The position numbers and the translations under genes are program-made. The notes beneath the pieces are model-generated. The model was not told where the DNA came from. It worked only from the letters and a program-made list of their open reading frames with translations, and made no database searches. From Effrenium voratum (Eukaryota > Sar > Dinophyceae > Suessiales > Symbiodiniaceae), in assembly GCA_963377175.1 (NCBI GenBank), contig CAUJNA010001509.1:1-64000 (forward strand): a stretch of DNA of 64,000 bases, written 5' to 3'. Shown one piece after another: positions 57,694 through 64,000 of this stretch (positions within the stretch are counted from its first letter, which is position 1; each line of letters opens with the position of its first letter).

Positions 57694-59215
57694 ATGGAGA
57701 GGAGCAGACGGGGGTCAAGGAGCAGAAGGGGAGGAGGAGGTAGAGGGAGGAGCAGAGGAGAAGGTGGAGAAGGTGAGCTTCCGACACCCGCCCAACTGGG
57801 GCACTACACGCAGTTCAAGAAGCAGTTTACCGAGCCTCCCAAGAATAACCTAAAACACCATCGCCTTGTTTGGGAGCGGACGGACGTGTTCACCATCAGC
57901 AACGCTCTGAGCTCGACGCCGTGCGGCGATGCCCCGACCACAGTCTCTTTGATGTCAGATGAGCCTGTTCAAGCGCTCTGTGAATGGGACAGGATTGGGT
58001 GGATTCCCGTGCTCCTGCGCCAGGCCGCGCCTGGGCTGAAGGGGCGATCTTCTCCGGCATCGGTCGGGTGCGCGCACAGAAGGCGCCTGCCAAAAAGCGC
58101 AAAGGCAGTGAGGGTAATTCCGCTCGGGCAGAGTCATGAAGCAGCTGCCGCCGGAGATTCGCAAGCTCGAGATGGGGTCCCAGACACGCTTGTGGGGCGC
58201 TCTGCATTAAAGAAGTTGGTCCGCTACATTGCGCGGCATCGGACATCAAGAACTCGTTCAGCTCTTGAACCGACAGAAGCCGCTGCCGCCCATCATGGCG
58301 GAGTACCTGGACCACTGTGAGGAGAAGCTCGCGCAGATCGGCCGCGTGCTCTTCCACAAGCTGCGAGGCCCGCCGGCGCAGCGGGCGAAGAAGCTGATGA
58401 TTGCCCTGGGCTTGGGGGTGGTTTTGCAAACTGGACGAGTAAGGTGCTGCAGGACATACCCTTGGCTTCGGATGGGGTCGCGGCAAGGTCTGCTTGCCGC
58501 TCTGCGGCTTCGAGACGGCGCGCCTCTACCACGGACGTTTTTGAGCTGCTGCCACAGAAGAAGGCCAAGGACTGGCACGTGGAGCTCCACTGCCTCGGGG
58601 GCCTTTGCCCTGCCCATCACGAGAGGTTGTAGATGGAGAAGATGGCGGCGGCAGCGGGCAGGGCCTTCAACGACCACCAGCACGACGGCGTCGGCTCCGA
58701 GCCGTGGATGTCAAGGTGGTCGTGCACGAGGAGGACCCGTGGGCATGCGCTGGTCCCGGTCGTACACGTTCCGGTGGAGGGGGGTGAGAAGAGACCCCTA
58801 CGCTTCGAGAAGGGAGGCTGGTGCAAAACTGGGACGACTGGGCCGTGGAAGGAACTACGTGCCGCCGCCGCCCCTTAACGATAATGCCTTCTTCACGGTC
58901 TGTCCTCGTCTGGCAGGCCGTGTGGCAGCCAAGCAAGGCAACCAAGCTTCAAGCACATCCTGGCTTTCTTGAAGGAGCATGTGGAGACGGGGGTGTGTCT
59001 GCTCGAGGCCGCGAGAATGGCAAACAGGCCTGTGCGAGCTGCGTCTCATCTCCAGGGCCATCTCCGCGACGCTGCGGTTCTGCGAGATGTACTGCATCTG
59101 GGGAAGCCAGCATTCCGGCACACCAAGGTGAAGATGTTGCGCGCCTTCCTTGGTCACGGCAAGGACAACTACGGGGTGCAGCTTCCGGGAAACTATGTGG
59201 TGCAACAGTGTTAAT
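57694..59215 (+). pseudogene. Degenerate plus-strand coding-like region, unrecognised
   Basis: Several short frames look partly coding: WERTDVFTISNALSS (about 57870), MKQLPPEIRKLEMGSQTRLWG (58137), MAEYLDHCEEKLAQIGRVLFHKL (58295) and FLKEHVETGVCLLEAARMANRP to YVVQQC (58955-59213). They lie in different frames with stops between and could be exons or a decayed gene. No family was recognised; all of this is uncertain. Confidence 0.3.
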
Positions 59216-59377
59216 GTTTTCTGGTATGTAGACACCCTACATGACTGTGGTATAGACACAGCAGTGTGCATGGAGTTGTGAACTGAATCTCGAACCGCTT
59301 AGCGCGTGTGGCTCAAAAGAAGCATGTGCGCATGTATGCGAACTGTGTTGTTTTGTGTTGGGTTTTGGAGTTTAACT
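59216..59377 (+). repeat. Possible 5' LTR of C1
   Basis: Non-coding and directly before a primer-binding site, so a short LTR is expected here. The left edge is a guess (TGTTTTCTGG near 59214); the 3' LTR is outside the window. Confidence 0.35.
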
Positions 59378-59389
59378 TGGTAGCGGAGC
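59378..59389 (+). promoter_or_regulatory. Primer-binding site, initiator-Met tRNA type
   Basis: TGGTAGCGGAGC matches the start of the TGGTAGCAGAG and TGGTATCAGAGC PBS types complementary to the 3' end of initiator tRNA-Met. Confidence 0.55.
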
Positions 59390-59930
59390 TCTGCTCCATC
59401 CAAGGGACAGAGCTCAATGGCGCCATGGTTTCTCTTTCTGCTTGTGGTGTGCTGTGGTGGTCACAGCCGGGACGAAGGTGAGGATAGGAACCTTGCCGGG
59501 CTTGCAGGAGAGAGCGGTTTCACGAGATGTTCGCAACGCAGTGTTGGTGAACATACAGCAGACGGTGCAAAGCATGATGTTCTGTTGGAGAGTGGCGCAG
59601 GCAGTTTCACAAATACGGTTTTGGGCAAGCATGAGTTTTCGATTCCTGAGTTTCAACAGCTTGAGTGGTTTTCCCGGTATGTGGAATGCATGCAGAGCAA
59701 TTTTTGATGGATGGTATACGTGCAGAGCAATTCTTGATGAGTGGTGGTATCTTGCATTTTCATTTGCATTTTCAGTCGCAGTTATTTGCAGAATGGTGGT
59801 GACGCGCTTGAGCCGGGGGAGCAACTTTGTGAAGGTGCGAATATGGAAGCGGAGATCTGCGAGGAGACGGATATGCATGAGGCGCCGGTGGAAAGCAGTT
59901 GTATTTGCATTATTTGTGGAGCAATGTTCA

Positions 59931-61206
59931 ATGGTGCAAGCGATGAATGAGGAGCAGTTTAGTGCATTGATGGGTGAACTGGTCAATATTGCAAGAGGTT
60001 CACAAGCAGCGGTACAGGCATCAGCTGAAGTGGTCACTCGGATCGGCCAGATGAATCTTGGACAATCCCAATCATCAGATGGGTACAGAGGCCTGGAAGC
60101 AGCTTCAAGGATCTTGAAGAACCCGGAGTACTTCGATGGAGAAGGAAGTGCGTGGGCAATCTGGAGACATGGTTTCCTTAACTGGATCACATATGCAGAT
60201 GCTTTCTTGGGAAATGCAATTTGAGCAGGTGGAGCAACAAGACCCAGGTGCAGATGTTGCTTTAGATACAGATGAGGCTAGAGCTCTTTCAGTGCGGCTG
60301 TATGCAGTTCTGACAAGCTATCTGCGAGGTAGCGCGCTGCAGCTGTCACGGAGTATGTCTTCGAGCAAGAATGGTTTGCAGCTGTGGAAAGTGCTGGTGA
60401 ATCAGTACGCGCCGGCGACAAAGCAGAGATCACTTGCGATCTCTCAGGCAATAGCAACGTATCCTGGTTTTACGCGAGACAGGACTTTTGCAGAATCAAT
60501 AGCAGGGTTGGAACAGCTGGTGAATGAATATTTTGTGGTTACAAACAAGAAGTTTGATGAGGATGTCTTACTGGGTGTGTTACTTCGATGTTCTCCCCAG
60601 AGTTTGAGACAACACCTCACTTTGACAATGACCAGGGAGACCACGTATAGGCAAGCAAGAGAGCTTATCTTGGGATATGAGAGAAGTGCGAAAACATGGG
60701 ATGTTCAATCTGTGCTTAAGCAGTTTCAGGCGAGCAGCAGTCATGATGCTCAAGGACCGACACCTATGGAGGTGGACCGCGTGGAGAAAGGCGGGTACAA
60801 AGGTGGAAAGGACAAAGGACGTGGCCGAGGTTTTGGCTATGGCAAGGGTGCTGGAGCAGGCTGGACAGCTTGGTATTCAGGCAAGGGCAAAGCGAAAGGA
60901 CAGGATGAGTCGTTCAGCCGGAAAGGAAAAGACAAAGGAAAGAGCAAAGGCAAGAAAGGCAAGAAGGGCAAAGGAAAACAGATGCAGAAGGGAAAAGGAA
61001 AACGTTTGGAGACAGACGTTTGCAGAATCTGTGGAGGATATGGGCACTGGGGAAATGAGTGTCCAAGAAATCCGCGAGCTCGAGAAGTGGCTCAGTCAGA
61101 TCAAGCTCTTGGACCCCAGCAGCAAGCTCATCAGCAGGGAAATGGAGATGCCCCAACAGTGAGACAGGTGAGGATGTACCATGTGGCAACCCCTCCTGAG
61201 CGGTGA
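59931..61206 (+). pseudogene. C1 gag with CCHC zinc knuckle, one frameshift
   Basis: Starts MVQAMNEEQFSALMGEL. A frame change at about 60222 (GNAI-stop) leads into the frame ending at 61206. Capsid-like helices include ALSVRLYAVLTSYLRG, LQLWKVLVNQYAPATKQRS and DVLLGVLLRCSPQSLRQHL, typical of dinoflagellate Copia gag. A Gly/Lys-rich basic linker precedes the knuckle CRICGGYGHWGNEC (CX2CX4HX4C). It packages element RNA. Confidence 0.75.
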
Positions 61207-61530
61207 GACAGAGCATTTTGAAATGGCTTCTGAGGGAGATGGCGACTGGGTGTGTGCAGTCACAGCAAGCGGGACAGAACATTTCTGGATAGGTGACGAG
61301 GTCGCAGAGTGTCCGGAGGATGAGTTTTATAGCTGGTTCATGGATGAGCTGGATGGAAGAAGGAGCGCTGGATCGGTGCCAGAGCTTGGTGAAGGGGCCC
61401 GCAACGGTGAGCATGGTGCAAGGTGAAGTTTATCAGGTGGAGACAAAAGGGGATGAGTTTATAGTGCTGGGTAGTGGAGCAGATGTGTCTTTGGTACCCC
61501 GGACCCGTTGGCCAAGCCGGATGTGATGTT
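61207..61530 (+). pseudogene. C1 protease region with mutated active site
   Basis: VYQVETKGDEFIVLGSGADVSLVP (about 61430-61500) is the retropepsin active-site loop, normally LDSGADVSL; the catalytic Asp is Gly here. Two short frames overlap, so a frameshift is also present. It would cut the polyprotein; this copy cannot. Confidence 0.65.
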
Positions 61531-62590
61531 GCAGGATGCTCAAGGAGCACAGGTGAACGTCTCGGGAATGCGACGTATTATTGGTGAGAGTTTCGTGGTG
61601 GCAGGCGTGACAAATATCTTGGTTTCGCTTGGCAGATTGATGAAGATGGGCTGGACAGTGCAGCAGTCGGAGATTCCTGGAGAAGCAGGAAAGCTGGTGA
61701 CGCCGGATGGAAGTGTGGATATTCCTGTTTATTTTAGAAGGAACAGTTTGGTGGTGAGAGCAAATGTGATGTCAGTTCAAGAACTATCCAAAGCAGTTGT
61801 GCGGTCTGTTCAAGTGGATGTTGGTTTCAGTACAATCAGCATGGAGCCGAAAAGGGGCAGATGGAATTTTCTGGATAATGGTACGCCGTGCATGTTTTCC
61901 AGTGGTAATGCATTTTTACCCCCACCTGGAGATGGACGCGCCAACATGTGGAACTACAGGACGACAGCTGTGCGACGAGAAGGAGGCTGGTGTGCAATTG
62001 AGATTGGTGCAGACCTTAGCAGCATGGTGAATAGAGAGGAAAGACTTCCTGGTGGCTATGAGGGTGACATGCTTACCTTCGTGCATAGGCGTGAGAGAAG
62101 TGAAGAGGAATTTCCTGAAGAAGCGATGATGAGAAAATCCAGTGAGGGAATTGTGTTCGGTTTTGAGTCAGGAGTTCCAGAAGAATTGAGGCAAAAGCGA
62201 GATGATGATTTTGTTGTCCCAGCAGCTGGAGGACATGGGACGAAGCCAGAGAGTGTCGTGGTTGACGGCAGTATCAGAGAGCTGAGAAGAAGCTGTGAAT
62301 TCTATGGGTTGAGTAAATCTGGTACGAAGCAGGTTTTGTATGGACGCATTTGCAATTATCTTTCAAGGAGAGTCGAGGACGATTCTTCTGAACTGGCAGC
62401 GAAGATGCGGCAGCAGATGGTGACCCCGGAGGTAAGGCAGCGGCTAGATGTGAGACAGCCGACTGACAGAGAGATTCGAGATCATGCTGCAACGCATCTG
62501 CCGTTTCAGGATTGGTGCAGTGTTTGTGTGAGGACAAAATCCCGAGAGGACTACATGGGAGGAGAAGGAGGACACTGGCAAGCCTCACGG
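61508..62590 (+). CDS. C1 pol segment: protease flap, SAP domain, integrase zinc finger
   Basis: RRIIGESFVVAGVTNILVSLGRLMKMGW resembles the second half of a Copia protease. SIRELRRSCEFYGLSKSGTKQVLYGRI at about residues 260-285 is a SAP motif (DNA binding). HAATHLPFQDWCSVCVRTKSRE is the HX(n)CX2C part of the GAG_pre-integrase zinc finger. The frame ends at 62632, but the integrase frame takes over at about 62590. Confidence 0.7.
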
Positions 62591-64000
62591 ATTTCATGTA
62601 CATGGGGCAGCATTGTGTGTCGTTGGTCATGATGGACAGTTGGACTCGAATGGGGAAGGTAGTACCTGTGAGTTCGAAGTCGGCAAGCAAAAGGCTGGCA
62701 GAGGAAGCTGTGCGGTTTTCTTTGTTTCTGAATTACTTGGAGGAAGAAGTTGTGTTCGTGATGGATCAGGAGCCAGCTACAGTAAGCTTGTTGAATCTGG
62801 TGGTGGCAACGCGGCAGAGACTAGGGCGCAAATGTTCTCAGGTATTGGGAAAAGCTTATGACGAAAGCCGGACAGCCAGAGTGGAGCGGTTTATTCAGAC
62901 TGTCAGGAATCAAGCTTTAGCGTTGGTGGCAGCCTTGGAGGAGAATATGCAGGGCGCGATTCCTGGTGCGATCAGAGCCTGGGCATTGTGTCATGCAGCT
63001 TGGCTTTTGAACCGCTACCACGTGCATTCCGCGCTTATGGCAACCCCGTACGAGACACTGATGGGGAAGATGTATTCAGGAGTGATTGCGCAATTTGGTG
63101 AATATGTTTACGGTCTCAAGAGGCCCATGGTGAAAGGAACAGCCTCTTCGATCTGGTCAGGAGGTGTATGGCTGGGCAAGAACGACAAGGATGAGAATAT
63201 AGTAGCAATTGGAGATGGTGTTTTCTTTTGCAGGACTGTGCGGAGGTGGAGGAAAGAAGAAGTGATGAATGTTTCGGGATCGCCGTGGACCCTGAAAGCA
63301 GCAAAAGTGGTGAAGCCTCGTGTGGGCTTTGCTCCTATGCCGATGATTGCGGAGGAACAGTCGAGAGATCCTCAAGGTGGAGACGAAGCAGCAGAAGACC
63401 CTGTTTCTGAGGAAGAGGAGGTGAAAACTCTTCCACGCGTGGATGGTGGTCAAGCTTCGAATGCTGCAGCAAGTACAGATGATGCGATGAGGACAGACTT
63501 GAGGAGGCCGATAGAAGGTGAAGTTTCTGAGGAGAAGAGACTGAAGAGCGACGATGCTATGCTATCAGAGCTGATGGGTTCGCAAGCAGCAGCGAGTTCT
63601 GGTCAATCTGGCGGTGCGCAGATGGTGGATGATCAGGACGATCCTGGAAGCCCAGTGAAGAAGCCAAGGGTTGCTTGTGTGGGCTTCTACCCACCTATGT
63701 TTGCAGGTGTTAATGCTGTAAGCATGAGGGAAACAGATGATGAGGAGCTGGAGTGGTGTGTTCCAGAGGAGGAGGATTCTTCATGGGACAAAGAAGTTGA
63801 GGACGTTGGAGTTGGAGAAGATTCAGAGTTCTCAGGAGAGAAACCTCCAGAAGTGGCAGAGGAGGAATTGGAGCAATTGGACATGGACGCAGCAAGGGCA
63901 GAAGTGAACAAGCTGAAGAGCATGGAGGTCGTGCGAGAAGTGGAGAGGAGTCAGGTTGACTCGACCGGAAAGTATATTTCCTTGAAAGAGGTGTATGACT
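62590..64000 (+). CDS. C1 integrase core and C-terminal region, partial
   Basis: Open from LTDFMYMG to the window edge (more than 460 aa). The DDE triad is seen as TDFMYMG (first Asp), VFVMDQEPATVS (second Asp) and ARVERFIQTVRN (Glu), followed by HVHSALMATPYETLMGK and an extended acidic Ser-rich tail. It joins element cDNA to host DNA. The upstream zinc finger is in another frame, so a frameshift at about 62585 splits the protein. RT is expected beyond the edge. Confidence 0.78.

Larger units (their letters stand above)
59216..64000 (+). mobile_element. C1: Ty1/Copia-like retrotransposon, truncated by the window edge
   Basis: PBS, gag with zinc knuckle, protease, SAP domain, integrase zinc finger and core, in Copia order (integrase before RT). 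RT and RNase H would lie beyond 64000. At least three frameshifts and a mutated protease active site make it inactive. Confidence 0.8.

Overview
The window is nuclear DNA of a dinoflagellate, built almost wholly from mobile and viral elements. The strongest sign is an exact 22-nt dinoflagellate spliced leader (minus strand, 13368-13389) at the 5' end of a retrotransposon. The gag type of a Copia-like element and a DNMT-bearing LINE-like element fit a Symbiodinium-like dinoflagellate, but the genus is inference. No ordinary host gene was identified with confidence.

Layout. (1) 1-1600: a foldback repeat, TTGTCCAAGTTC satellites, a tRNA-like remnant and a palindromic CAATCCTG repeat array. (2) P1, a Polinton/Maverick-like viral element (1472-18401, plus strand). 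Its packaging-ATPase gene is split by L1, an 11.7-kb LINE-like element (1681-13388, minus strand) with a 15-bp target duplication and the spliced leader at its 5' end. L1 encodes an N-terminal region, a C5 cytosine methyltransferase, tandem ubiquitin-like domains with a coiled coil, an APE-type endonuclease (N-half inverted) and RT-RNase H. P1 then carries ATPase, penton-like, AT-hook, small coiled-coil, 404-aa and major capsid genes, and ends in a chimera with a methyltransferase fragment. (3) 18.8-21.6 kb: a broken zinc-ribbon gene and a 2-kb GAGACGG satellite. (4) P2 (about 21560-29249), a second capsid block in reverse orientation with an N6-adenine methyltransferase (D12 class). (5) A 509-bp spacer that is itself a fragment of a Polinton. 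(6) P3 (29759-55138), a 25.4-kb Polinton-like provirus bounded by inverted TIRs of about 1.3 kb. Its order is D12 methyltransferase, ATPase, penton, AT-hook, small protein, 404-aa-type protein, MCP, repeats, C5-type methyltransferase, three small genes, protein-primed PolB, three coiled-coil paralogues, integrase and a fiber gene with an S74-type intramolecular chaperone. (7) P4 (55139-57396), the right end of a fourth, more decayed copy. (8) 57.4-59.2 kb: repeats and unrecognised degenerate ORFs. (9) C1, a Ty1/Copia-like element (about 59216 to the window edge) with gag, a dead protease, a SAP domain and integrase.

How the parts work together. The Polinton genes form a virus-like set: PolB and integrase for replication and insertion; ATPase, MCP, penton-like and AT-hook core proteins for packaging and capsid; a chaperoned fiber for attachment; and two DNA methyltransferases that could modify viral DNA. 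Most genes in P3 carry frameshifts or stops, but MCP, penton, ATPase, D12, AT-hook and the small coiled-coil gene are each open in at least one copy. L1 also carries its own cytosine methyltransferase, so two unrelated selfish elements here encode DNA methylation enzymes. No Polinton protease was recognised.
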